Below, piece after piece: positions 1 to 8,156 of a DNA stretch of 64,000 bases (positions within the stretch are counted from its first letter, which is position 1; every line of letters begins with the position of its first letter). Source of the DNA: Polyangium mundeleinium (lineage in GTDB: Bacteria > Myxococcota_A > Polyangia > Polyangiales > Polyangiaceae); contig NZ_JAQNDO010000001.1 in assembly GCF_028369105.1 (NCBI RefSeq), forward strand, positions 1,054,001 through 1,118,000, written 5' to 3'. Below the pieces are notes generated by a model. That model worked only from the letters and a program-made list of their open reading frames with translations, ran no database searches and was not told the origin of the DNA. The position numbers and the translations under genes were made by a program.

Positions 1-416
1 TCGTACTCCACCTGGGCGATCCAGTTCCGCTTGCGACGCGCGAGCCGGGCGTCCTCGTTTTCCTGGTCCAACTTCGCGGCGCCGCGCCGGAGGAGCGTCG
101 GATCGACGCCTTCGAACGTGTTGACATTGACGACGGCGTAGAGGCGACCGTCGATGCGGCAGGTGACCACCGGCGTGATGCCACACTTCGCGCAGACGTG
201 GAAATCAGCGGTTTTCGTGCCGAATGCATACTTCGCCACACGGGAGGGCTCGTTCACGCGCACGCGGAGCGAGCCGGTGGGGCAGGAGGTCCAGACGCCG
301 CCATGCTTGGTACAGAACGAGCAAGTGCAGGCGCGCGCGGGAATCTCGGAGGGCTCCGGCTTCCAGTCGAGCGTGAACGAGATGTTTGCACAGTGGCATT
401 GACCATGGATCTGCAT
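1..416 (-). CDS. GFA-family zinc protein (3' end cut by window edge)
   Basis: Reading leftward from ATG at 416 gives an uninterrupted frame to the window edge, about 138 codons without a stop. The N-terminus MQIHGQCHCANISF, then CTCSFC-KHGG and later VCAKCGITP, is the cysteine pattern of the glutathione-dependent formaldehyde-activating (GFA / S-(hydroxymethyl)glutathione synthase-like) family, whose cysteines bind two zinc sites in a Mss4-like fold. Most family members have no proven formaldehyde activity, so a specific reaction is not assigned. The missing part is only the C-terminal end. It is divergent from the M50 gene at 528. Confidence 0.85.
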   Translation of the reverse strand, partial: MQIHGQCHCANISFTLDWKPEPSEIPARACTCSFCTKHGGVWTSCPTGSLRVRVNEPSRVAKYAFGTKTADFHVCAKCGITPVVTCRIDGRLYAVVNVNTFEGVDPTLLRRGAAKLDQENEDARLARRKRNWIAQVEY

Positions 417-527
417 CGCGGTCCTGAGCTCGTAGCAACGTCCGTCGGCGAAGTCGAGGCGCTCGGCGCGGCGCGTGCCGGTTGACGTATCTCGCCGCCC
501 GAGGGACACTCCTCCGCGGAGATGGCA

Positions 528-998
528 ATGCGCGTTCGTGACGGCTACCTCGTGATCGGCCACTTCAGGCGGGCACCGATTCGCGTCCACTGGAGCATGC
601 CGCTCGGCGCGTTCGTGCTTTGTGGGTTCAGCTTTGCGCCGGGCGCATGGCTCGGATTCTTGGTCCTCGTCCTCGTGCACGAGCTCGGTCACGCGGTGCT
701 CGCCGGTGCGGTCGGGGGCCACGTCTTCTCGATCGACGTTCACGCGGCCGGCGGGTCTTGCGATTGGACCGGCGAGGTCACCATGAAGCAGCGCGCGATC
801 GTCGCATGGGGCGGCGTCCTCGCGCAGCTCGCGGTGCTGCTCACGGCGCCTCTCTGGTCGAGCATCCTGCCCTCGGGGGGCTTCGGCGGGGACCTCGCGT
901 CGACCCTCACGAGGACGAACCTGGTGTTGATCGCCCTGAACCTGATTCCCACGCCGCCGTTCGACGGAGCCGAGGCTTGGCGGCTGTTTCGGCGATAG
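528..998 (+). CDS. Small M50 (site-2 protease-like) membrane metalloprotease
   Basis: A compact protein of about 156 residues with hydrophobic segments around the HELGH zinc motif (residues 51-55), and the second M50 signature NLIPTPPFDG near 138-147, which supplies the third metal-ligand Asp. These are the two hallmark motifs of intramembrane site-2 proteases. The length is well below that of RseP or SpoIVFB and no PDZ or CBS domain is present, so it is a minimal-core homologue with unknown substrate. An upstream ATG at 522 is also in frame, but GGAG at 518-521 is correctly spaced only for 528. It is followed after 9 bp by the dehydrogenase gene and may be cotranscribed with it. Confidence 0.85.
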   Translation: MRVRDGYLVIGHFRRAPIRVHWSMPLGAFVLCGFSFAPGAWLGFLVLVLVHELGHAVLAGAVGGHVFSIDVHAAGGSCDWTGEVTMKQRAIVAWGGVLAQLAVLLTAPLWSSILPSGGFGGDLASTLTRTNLVLIALNLIPTPPFDGAEAWRLFRR

Positions 999-1007
999 GT
1001 ATCCCGG

Positions 1008-1979
1008 ATGAAGCTGACCATCTTCTGTGACACGACCTTCCCGGAAGAGGCGCTCTGCGCGCTTTCGGAGGGTGTGGCCGGTCATTCTCTGGTGTTCGGT
1101 TCCGCGAGGACGTCCTCCAATCTGGCGAGCGGAGCGCCCGACCCCGCGCTGCTCACGGCCGACGTCGCGTTCGGCCAGCCGGCCGTGGACGGGCTCCTCG
1201 GTTCGTCGCGCCTTCGCTGGGTCCACCTGACCAGCGCGGGGTATACCCGTTATGACGGCGACGCGATTCGCGCGGCGCTCATCTCCAAGGGAATCGCTCT
1301 GACGACGAGCTCGACCGTCTACGCCGATCCGTGCGCCGAGCATGTGCTGGCCATGATGCTGTCCATGGCGCGGCGGCTGCCCGAGTCGCTCGACGTGCAA
1401 CGAACGACGCGCGCCTGGGAGAGCACGCTGCGGCGCGAGCGGTCGATTCTGCTGCGCGGACAGACCGTGTTGCTCCTCGGATACGGGGCCATTGGACGCC
1501 GGCTCGCGGAGCTGCTCGCGCCTTTCGAAGTGCGGCTTCTGGCGGTTCGGCGACGCGCAGAGGGAGACGCCCACGTGACGGTGGTGCACGAAGGGGACAT
1601 CGATCGTGCGCTGGGCGAGGCGGACCACGTGGTGAACGTGTTGCCGGAAAACGAGAGGACGCGCGGCTTTCTCGATCGTGCGCGGCTCGCGCGGATGCGC
1701 GAGGGGGCATTCGTGTACAACGTGGGGCGAGGAACGACGGTGGATCAGAGCGCATTGCTGGATGCGCTGCAAAGCGGGCGGCTCGGGGGCGCCTATCTCG
1801 ACGTGACCGAGGTCGAGCCGTTGCCGGCGGACCATCCCCTGTGGTCGGCGCCGAATTGCTTCCTCACGCCGCACGCGGCGGGCGGGCGGCGCGGGGAGCA
1901 CCTCGCGCTCGTGCGGCATTTCCTGGACAACCTGCGGCGGTTCGAACGGGGAGAGGCGCTCCTCGATCGCGTGTTGTGA
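1008..1979 (+). CDS. D-isomer-specific 2-hydroxyacid dehydrogenase
   Basis: A 323-residue NAD(P)-dependent oxidoreductase of the D-2-hydroxyacid dehydrogenase family. The Rossmann dinucleotide loop GYGAIGRRLAE sits mid-protein. The catalytic triad follows in the usual order: Arg in NVGRGTTVD, Glu in VTEVEPLP, and His in TPHAAGG near the C-terminus. Family length is about 310-340 residues, so it is complete. The substrate (glyoxylate, hydroxypyruvate, phosphoglycerate or another 2-oxoacid) cannot be read from the sequence. The gene starts 9 bp after the M50 gene on the same strand. Confidence 0.88.
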   Translation: MKLTIFCDTTFPEEALCALSEGVAGHSLVFGSARTSSNLASGAPDPALLTADVAFGQPAVDGLLGSSRLRWVHLTSAGYTRYDGDAIRAALISKGIALTTSSTVYADPCAEHVLAMMLSMARRLPESLDVQRTTRAWESTLRRERSILLRGQTVLLLGYGAIGRRLAELLAPFEVRLLAVRRRAEGDAHVTVVHEGDIDRALGEADHVVNVLPENERTRGFLDRARLARMREGAFVYNVGRGTTVDQSALLDALQSGRLGGAYLDVTEVEPLPADHPLWSAPNCFLTPHAAGGRRGEHLALVRHFLDNLRRFERGEALLDRVL

Positions 1980-2058
1980 GTCGGATCCTCTCCGCGTCGT
2001 CCTCCCAAACCGTTGCCCTTCGCCCGGGAGCCGAGGTTCTGCTAGACCTGCCCGAGCC

Positions 2059-2565
2059 ATGTCCGCCCTCAAGCTGCCGAAGGATGTCGTCGCCGATCCA
2101 CGTCACGATGCGCTTGTGCGCCTCCTCTCCACGCACGCGGGTTTGCTTTGGGAGCGCGGTCGGAGTCAGGTCGCAACGCTCCCGATGACCGACGCGCTTG
2201 CCGCAGAGCTCCGAGGCGCGCTCGCCGCCGGGCACGCCTGCCAGGGCCTGGAGCTGATCGGCGAGAGGCTCGCCAGTGAGCAAAAGGGCCTCGACGCGCT
2301 GAACCAGAAAACCCCTGACAGCCCTCAGAACGCCCGCGTGTCGCGGATCCTGTTCCTCGCGAACGACGGCAGTGAGCGATTTTATCGAGATTGCGACGCC
2401 CTCCTTTCCCACTACCCGCAGCGCCTCCTCGCATGCCGGCTCGAAATTTCAGGCGAGGCGCTGGGGCAGGCGCTGTTCGGCAGTGCAAAAATGGTTCGGA
2501 GCGTGCTGGTCGTCGACAAGAAGGTCGGCGCGCGAGCGCTGCTCGCATTGCTCCCGCCCGCCTGA
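2059..2565 (+). CDS. Hypothetical protein, 168 residues
   Basis: No family was recognised. The product is soluble and mostly helical in character, has no signal peptide or membrane segment, and contains one basic C-terminal stretch (KMVRSVLVVDKKVGAR). Codon use matches its neighbours and a strong stem-loop begins 5 bp after its stop, which supports a real, separately terminated gene. Function is unknown. Confidence 0.6.
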   Translation: MSALKLPKDVVADPRHDALVRLLSTHAGLLWERGRSQVATLPMTDALAAELRGALAAGHACQGLELIGERLASEQKGLDALNQKTPDSPQNARVSRILFLANDGSERFYRDCDALLSHYPQRLLACRLEISGEALGQALFGSAKMVRSVLVVDKKVGARALLALLPPA

Positions 2566-2570
2566 TCCAC

Positions 2571-2596
2571 GAGGCCCGCGCGTCGTCGCGGGCCTC
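2571..2596 (+). terminator. GC-rich stem-loop after the 168-residue gene
   Basis: GAGGCCCGCG, loop CGTCGT, CGCGGGCCTC forms a perfect 10-bp stem with a 6-base loop directly after the stop codon at 2565. There is no clear T-tract downstream, as is common in GC-rich genomes. Termination is inferred from position and stem strength. Confidence 0.6.
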
Positions 2597-2727
2597 ACGA
2601 AAGTTCTTGCAAATTCCGGCTGCGTCGTGTTTGGTGAATCATGAACGGTCATTGCCGTTCGATCCGCTGGACGCTCGATTGGCGCAGCCACGAGACTGCG
2701 GCTGCGCTGCACGAAAGGAGAACGCTT

Positions 2728-3948
2728 ATGCGTTTCTTGAAGCACGTGTTCGCGGCCCAGGGCGACAAGGCGCAGGTGAGCCGTCGTGATTTCCTCGGCG
2801 GCGCGGCGGGCGCAGCGGGCGCCTCCGTCCTCGCGCAGATGATCCCGAGGCACGCCCTCGCGAGCCCGCCTTGCCCCGTGCCCCCGAACGGGCCTTTTAC
2901 CGATGCCCCCGTCACTCTCGATTGGATCTTTTCACGCTGGGATGATCTCGACGTATGGGGTGACACCGTCGGCACGCTGGTCGAGATCAACGAGGCGAAG
3001 CGCAAGGATGCGCTGAAGCTCGGGGCGCGCGGAGACGCGAAGGTGTATTCGCTGGGCGAGCCCATGCGCGCGGGGAGCCCGGCCTTCCCGCACGACCCGC
3101 CGCGCCGCGCCGATTACTGGATCGCCGCGTACGGGCCGGTCGGGGAAAACGAGTTCTTCTACCAGGACGAGCGGTTCGAGGCCTTCACGTTCCAGCAGGC
3201 GACTCAGGTCGATGATTTTGGTCATCCAAGCTTCGGCGGCTGGTTCTACGGCGGCCACCGCTTCGAGCAAATCACGCCGCGCCCCGACATCCTCGACCCG
3301 CTCGACCGGCAGGCCCTCGCCCGCGCTGACTCCGAGGCCGCGAACTACGGGCCGGGCAGCATTCTCGGGGGCACGCAATCGCTCGGGATCCAGAACATCG
3401 GGCCGATCATCACGCGGGGCCTGCTCCTCGACGTGCTCGGCTACAAGCGCGCGGTCGGGCACACGAGCGCGATCGCGCCAAACGGAAAATCCCTCGCGCC
3501 CGGATATCGCATCACCATCGCCGACCTCAAAGCGACAATGGATTGGGAGGACCTCGATTGCATCGAGCCCGGCGACGTGGTCATCATCCGCACGGGCTGG
3601 AGCCATTACTGGGCAAACGAGGCGCTCTGGCCCACGTACCTCGGCGCTGCGCCCGGCCCGTGGATCGCCGAATGCCATTGGCTCGCGCAATTCCGTCCGG
3701 CCATCGTCGCCTCGGATACCTACGCCATGGAGGTGTTCCCCGGCCCGCGGGCCACCGCCCTCGCCGAGGGGCACCAGGTGCTCATGGTGGCGAACGGCAT
3801 TCGGCTCGGCGAGGGTTTCAATTCCGCGGCGCTCGCCGCGGACAGGGTTTACGAGTTCATGTTCTTCGACACGCCTTACAACCTCGCCGGCGCGACGTGC
3901 GCCGGAAATGCCCCCGCCGCGATCGGCGGGCGCAAAAAGAACAAGTAA
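2728..3948 (+). CDS. Tat-exported cyclase-family (kynurenine formamidase-like) hydrolase
   Basis: About 406 residues, starting at ATG 2728, which has the ribosome site AAGGAG just upstream; an in-frame ATG at 2641 lacks one. The N-terminus carries a twin-arginine signal (SRRDFLGGAAGAAGAS) followed by a hydrophobic stretch and an ALAS cleavage region, so it is probably exported folded. The body resembles the cyclase family (Pfam Cyclase; kynurenine formamidase and isatin hydrolase), with TQVDDFGH corresponding to the metal-binding THxDxxxH element and DVVIIRTGWSHYW to a later conserved block. The first Thr-His is changed to Thr-Gln, so metal binding may be altered. Substrate unknown. Confidence 0.72.
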   Translation: MRFLKHVFAAQGDKAQVSRRDFLGGAAGAAGASVLAQMIPRHALASPPCPVPPNGPFTDAPVTLDWIFSRWDDLDVWGDTVGTLVEINEAKRKDALKLGARGDAKVYSLGEPMRAGSPAFPHDPPRRADYWIAAYGPVGENEFFYQDERFEAFTFQQATQVDDFGHPSFGGWFYGGHRFEQITPRPDILDPLDRQALARADSEAANYGPGSILGGTQSLGIQNIGPIITRGLLLDVLGYKRAVGHTSAIAPNGKSLAPGYRITIADLKATMDWEDLDCIEPGDVVIIRTGWSHYWANEALWPTYLGAAPGPWIAECHWLAQFRPAIVASDTYAMEVFPGPRATALAEGHQVLMVANGIRLGEGFNSAALAADRVYEFMFFDTPYNLAGATCAGNAPAAIGGRKKNK

Positions 3949-3951
3949 TCG

Positions 3952-5298
3952 TTACGAGCGGCGCGAGAACGCCCAGTCGATTCCGCCTTGCAGCGTGCCT
4001 CGCGTCACCAGCCCCGACAGATCCACGCCGAGATCGACGAGCGTCTGCGCCACGCTCCCGCGGATGCCCGTCAGCACCACCTGCGCGCCCAGGAGACGCG
4101 CCGCCTGCGCCGCGCGAACCAGCGTGGTCGCCACGTGCGAATCGACCACGCTCACGCCCGTGATGTCCAGGATTGCCACGCGCGCGCCCCGCTGCGCGAT
4201 ACCCGTGAGCAGCGTGTCGAGCACAAGATCGGCGCGCCGCGCGTCCACGGTGCCGATGAGCGGCATCGCCACGATATCGTCGCGGATGGGCACGAGCGGC
4301 GTCGACATCTCTTCGAGCATCCGGGCTTGCGACCGCACCAGATCCTCGGCCTCCTTGCGCGCCGTGATGTCCGTGAAGGTCGCGATGGCGCCTGTCACCA
4401 CGCCATGCTCGTCGAGCTGCGGCGCCGCGCTCACCAGGAGCCACACGCGATCGCCCAGCGCAGGCCGGTCGATCCCATGCACGAAATCACGCACGGGTTT
4501 GGCCGTCCGCAGCGCGACGGAGATCGGATGCACCTCGCCCGGGCACGGCGAGCCATCTTCGTACACCGCGCCCCAGCGGGGATCGAACGAGGTCCGACCC
4601 AAAAGCTGATCCTCGGTCACGCCGAGCAACGTGAGCGCATGCGGGTTGAAGAGGACGTTTTTCCCGCTCGGTTCCTGCATGACCACGCCCACGTGCAGGC
4701 CCGTGAGCAGCGCGCGGAACCGCTCCTCGCTCGCGCGGAGCTGGTCCTCCATGCGCTTGCGCTCGGTCACCTCGCGCGCGGTCACCACGAACTCGAGGGG
4801 CTCGCCGTGCGGGCCCCGAATGAGCACGGGGCGGCACTCCATCCATACGTACACGCCGTCCTTGCGCCGCAGCCGCAGCTCGATCCGGGATGTCGGGCCG
4901 CCCGCGAGCAGGACCTGTTGCTCCTTCTTCGTGGGCTCGACGTCGTCCGGGTGAAGGAACTCGAACGAGGCCTTTCCGATCATCTCGTCGGGCTCGTAGC
5001 CGAGGACGGAGCGGCAGGCGGCGGAGATGTAGAGGAAGTTGCCAGCGAGGTCGAAGCGTTGCAGAAAATCGCACGAGCCGTCGAAGATCCGCTGCGCCTC
5101 CTGGGCGGTTCGTCGCAGTGCCACATTTTCGCGCTCCAGCACGTCGATGCGGGCAAGAAGCGTCTCCCGGTCCTGGTCCCGGTGAGTCTCCGTGAGGTGC
5201 TCGTTCAAGTCCAACCCTCGCTCGTTGGCGTGTTGCGGCGGGTGGCCGCTGTTACGAATGTACCGCATTGACAGGCCATACATCAAGAGCTTTCGCAT
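3952..5298 (-). CDS. PAS-PAS-STAS sensor protein (RsbR-like)
   Basis: 448 residues. A coiled-coil-like segment (about 40-72) leads into PAS domain 1 (about 70-185, with PAC) and PAS domain 2 (about 190-318), then a C-terminal STAS domain (about 330-445). The STAS core AILDITGVSVVDSHVATTL and the later VVLTGIRGSVAQTLVDLG match RsbR/RsbS-type STAS domains. Ser387 and Thr410 lie where stressosome RsbR proteins carry their phospho-acceptor residues. No RsbS, RsbT kinase or sigma factor gene is nearby, so partners must be encoded elsewhere. It probably couples a small-molecule, redox or light signal sensed by PAS to a partner-switching cascade. A second protein of the same design lies at 8157. Confidence 0.85.
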   Translation of the reverse strand: MRKLLMYGLSMRYIRNSGHPPQHANERGLDLNEHLTETHRDQDRETLLARIDVLERENVALRRTAQEAQRIFDGSCDFLQRFDLAGNFLYISAACRSVLGYEPDEMIGKASFEFLHPDDVEPTKKEQQVLLAGGPTSRIELRLRRKDGVYVWMECRPVLIRGPHGEPLEFVVTAREVTERKRMEDQLRASEERFRALLTGLHVGVVMQEPSGKNVLFNPHALTLLGVTEDQLLGRTSFDPRWGAVYEDGSPCPGEVHPISVALRTAKPVRDFVHGIDRPALGDRVWLLVSAAPQLDEHGVVTGAIATFTDITARKEAEDLVRSQARMLEEMSTPLVPIRDDIVAMPLIGTVDARRADLVLDTLLTGIAQRGARVAILDITGVSVVDSHVATTLVRAAQAARLLGAQVVLTGIRGSVAQTLVDLGVDLSGLVTRGTLQGGIDWAFSRRS

Positions 5299-5327
5299 GG
5301 CGGCTCACGTTGGTTCGTCGTTGTGCG

Positions 5328-6650
5328 TCATGGGGTTGACGCGTCGAGCAATCGCCCCGAGCCCAAGGCGATTCTACGCGCATAGTCCGCGATCACACGC
5401 AGGGTCGAATGGTCCGTGTCGTAGACGCCGTACCAGCCTTGCGCTTCGTGCGGCGGATCGCCGGTGAACGGGTCGTTCCTTTGCCAATGGCCGCCGGACA
5501 TGCGCGGACGGCCTTCGCCCGACCAGGCCCAAACATTGACCCCGCCCACGGGCGCGCCCGCGCGCACGGCGTCGAGCACCACGTCGAAGACGGCGCGATA
5601 ATATCGATCACGCGCGGCCGTGGTCGCGCCGGGCTCGTGGCTGCCGGCGTCGCGCGGGAACCCGAACTCCTCGACCACGAGGGGTTTTCCCAGGATACGC
5701 GCTTTTTCGATGTGCCGCTGGATATAGGATTGCATTTCACGCACGGCCACCTCGTAGGTCTCCAGGGGCCGCGCCGGATCGTACCAACCCCAGTTTTGTG
5801 GCCAGACGTGCGCCGTGACGTAATCAATCGAGGGGAACTGGTGGTTCTTGACGACGTTGAGGCCGCTCGCGCGAGGCCAGGGCGTCTCACCCTCGGAGCC
5901 GGTGGTCACGAGGTGCTGGGCATCGAGCGATTTCAAGAGCCCCGCCGTGCGCTCGATCCATCGGTGGAACGCCTCGACGTTCGCCCCACCCCGAGGCTCG
6001 TTCGCGAGCTCCCAGGCCATGATCGTCGGGTCGTCCGCGTACCGCATGCCGGTGTATCGGTTTGTCCGGTTCAGCAGCAGCCGTATGAGATCGTGGGATG
6101 CCTCGACGGCGGCCGGATTCGAATAAAAGGCCTCGGTATAGGCCTGATAGGTGCCCCAGCTCCCCCCGGGCTCGGGCGGGGGATAAGGAATCGGCCCCGC
6201 GCCGCTCCAGCGCAGGTATTGCGCCATGCCGCCGGACCAGGGCCAAAAATTGTTCAGGCAAACCACGGCGATCATGCCGCGTGTTTTCATCTCCTTCAAC
6301 AGAAAATCCAGGCCGAGGAGGATCTCTTCGCGGTATTCACGCGGGGAGGGCTGGAGCACGGGGAGGATCCGCCAGGGCGCGGACTCCGGGCCTTCGGTGG
6401 CCGCGAGGATACGCAGGTTCGTTACCCCGAGGGCCGCGAGGCGATCGAGCTCCCGCGAGAGCCTTTCCCGGTTTCCCGAAGGTCCCTCGGCGCCGAGGTT
6501 CATGCCATACCAGAAATTCGCTCCGAGAAACGTGTAGGGCTTCCCATCGCGCTGGAAGCGGCCCCCGGCGGCGCGTACGAAGCCCGAGGCCGACGTGATC
6601 TCCGCGTGCAGCGTGATGGCGCAGGCGAACATCGGCCAAACGTACCTCAT
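5328..6650 (-). CDS. Secreted GH5 glycoside hydrolase (beta-mannanase-like)
   Basis: 440 residues with a hydrophobic N-terminal signal (roughly 1-22). The TIM-barrel signatures of family GH5 are clear: WELANEP with acid/base Glu218, a HVWPQNWGWY stretch carrying conserved His/Trp, and PLVVEEFGFP with nucleophile Glu328. The arrangement (FVRAAGGRF start, NLRILAATEG, WELANEPRGG) is most like subfamily GH5_7 endo-beta-1,4-mannanases, so mannan hydrolysis outside the cell is the best guess; cellulase or another beta-hexosaminidic activity is possible. No carbohydrate-binding module is attached. It is separated by 29 bp from the PAS-STAS start and may be transcribed upstream of it. Confidence 0.83.
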   Translation of the reverse strand: MRYVWPMFACAITLHAEITSASGFVRAAGGRFQRDGKPYTFLGANFWYGMNLGAEGPSGNRERLSRELDRLAALGVTNLRILAATEGPESAPWRILPVLQPSPREYREEILLGLDFLLKEMKTRGMIAVVCLNNFWPWSGGMAQYLRWSGAGPIPYPPPEPGGSWGTYQAYTEAFYSNPAAVEASHDLIRLLLNRTNRYTGMRYADDPTIMAWELANEPRGGANVEAFHRWIERTAGLLKSLDAQHLVTTGSEGETPWPRASGLNVVKNHQFPSIDYVTAHVWPQNWGWYDPARPLETYEVAVREMQSYIQRHIEKARILGKPLVVEEFGFPRDAGSHEPGATTAARDRYYRAVFDVVLDAVRAGAPVGGVNVWAWSGEGRPRMSGGHWQRNDPFTGDPPHEAQGWYGVYDTDHSTLRVIADYARRIALGSGRLLDASTP

Positions 6651-6855
6651 GAATCCGCCCCCTGTTCAAGATGATACGGAAGCGGCCGTCGTCGAGCGTG
6701 CCTGTGGTGGAAGAGGCGAACGCGGATGAAAAGATAGGATCGCGCTCTCTTGGGCATGACGGGCATATCACGGAACCCGGCACCACTCGTGTCTCGTCTC
6801 GTGGATCCCGTGAACGTGTTTCCTGCTTGACTCTCCAGCAGGTGGAGACCTCAGA

Positions 6856-7782
6856 GTGGCCGCCATGCCGAAGAGGGAGGCGCTCACCATCGGGGAACTG
6901 GCGCGGCGGACGGGGATTCCCGTCAAGACGCTTCGATTCTACTCGGATGAAGGGCTTCTGCCGCCGGCGCGGCGATCCCGCGCCAATTACCGGCTTTACG
7001 ACCAGGAGCAGGTGGTTCGTGTCGAGCTCGTGCGGACGCTCCGGGAAGCGGGGGTCGACCTCGCGACGATCCGCAAAGTGCTCGCCAGGAACCTGTCGCT
7101 CGAGGACGCGCTCCGCCTGCGCCTCGCGGCGGTCGAAGCCCACGCGGCCTCGCTTTCGCGTATCGCCGCTGCGTTGCGCGCCGCCCTTCGGGGAGAGCCC
7201 AGCGAAAAGGACTTGAGGAGGTTGTGGACCGTGACTCGACTATCCAATGAAGAACGCAAAGCAGTCATTTCCCGCTTTTACGACCAGGTCGCCGACAGCG
7301 TGCCCATCGACGCCGAGTGGATGCGAGGGATGATCGAAGCGAGCGCCCCGAAGCTGCCGGACGATCCCACGCCCGCGCAGCTCGAAGCGTGGATCGAGCT
7401 CGCGGAGATCCTCGCGGATCCGACGTTCATCGCGAACATGCGCGTGATGGCGGCCGTCACGTGGAGCGAGGAGGTCGACCAAGCGGCCCTCCTCCACGCG
7501 CAGAGCGAGGCCGTCGCCGCCACGCGTGAGGCGCGGGCACGGGGCGTGGAGCCCGATTCCGCCGAGGCTCTCGTGATCGCGGAGCGGTTCGTCCGCGAAG
7601 CCGCGAAGGCGAGCGGCAAGGACCTCGACGCTGCATTCGAGGATCAGATGCGAAGGACGCAGGATCCACGCGCGCTGCGCTACTGGGAGCTCGTCTCCGT
7701 GATGACCGGCGAGCCGCTATCGCCCGCCTACGAGGACGGGCGCTGGCTCGGCTCAGCGATCGCGAGGTTCCTCGAACATTGA
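6856..7782 (+). CDS. MerR-family transcriptional regulator with long C-terminal domain
   Basis: 308 residues. The N-terminal 70 residues are a MerR winged helix (TIGELARRTGIPVKTLRFYSDEG, then NYRLYDQEQVVR), followed by a coiled-coil dimer helix. The remaining ~190 residues form an alpha-helical effector-like domain of a type common in actinobacterial and myxobacterial MerR proteins; ligand unknown. GTG 6856 is preferred because GGAG lies 8 bases upstream; ATG 6865 is an alternative start. No cysteines are placed as in metal-sensing MerR proteins, which argues for an organic or multidrug ligand. Confidence 0.85.
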   Translation: MAAMPKREALTIGELARRTGIPVKTLRFYSDEGLLPPARRSRANYRLYDQEQVVRVELVRTLREAGVDLATIRKVLARNLSLEDALRLRLAAVEAHAASLSRIAAALRAALRGEPSEKDLRRLWTVTRLSNEERKAVISRFYDQVADSVPIDAEWMRGMIEASAPKLPDDPTPAQLEAWIELAEILADPTFIANMRVMAAVTWSEEVDQAALLHAQSEAVAATREARARGVEPDSAEALVIAERFVREAAKASGKDLDAAFEDQMRRTQDPRALRYWELVSVMTGEPLSPAYEDGRWLGSAIARFLEH

Positions 7783-8156
7783 AGGGAGGAGCGAACTTGT
7801 CACGTCGTCTGCGAGCCATTCATTACGAGGTTCACGGCCAGGGACCACGTTTCCTGTAGGCCGATGCACATATGGGCTCGCGGTGCAAGAGATTTCGACC
7901 TTACCAAGGTCGTTGGAAACGAGACGTCTGGTCCCATGGATGCCCACATTGGACCGTGAACCTGTCCGACCCAATATCGTGAGGTCACGTAAAGAGACAC
8001 TCCGAACGGCCCTCCGTTTCGTGAGCCCCTCACGGCGGTGAGATGCTTCGCACCTTCCCTCACGCCTCGTGCGTGGCCACGGGCGGGTGAGCTTTCGTTC
8101 TAGCAGCAGATCGTGAAGTGTGGTGGGATGTGGTCGTCAGGCTTTCTCGGTGAAGC
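7783..8156. other. 374-bp intergenic region with three short palindromes
   Basis: No convincing open frame. It contains CGACCTT-ACC-AAGGTCG (7896-7912), CGTGA-GG-TCACG (7978-7989) and CGTGAG-CCC-CTCACG (8020-8034). None is followed by a T-tract. They lie upstream of the PAS-STAS gene at 8157 and are better candidates for regulatory sites than terminators. No clear -35/-10 pair was found. Confidence 0.5.
8020..8034. promoter_or_regulatory. Palindrome CGTGAG-N3-CTCACG (operator candidate)
   Basis: Perfect 6-bp arms around CCC, about 120 bp upstream of the PAS-STAS start. The same half-sites with a 3-bp spacer occur at 12783-12801 upstream of the polyprenyl synthase operon, suggesting a shared DNA-binding protein. 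Function is inferred only from symmetry, position and recurrence. Confidence 0.3.
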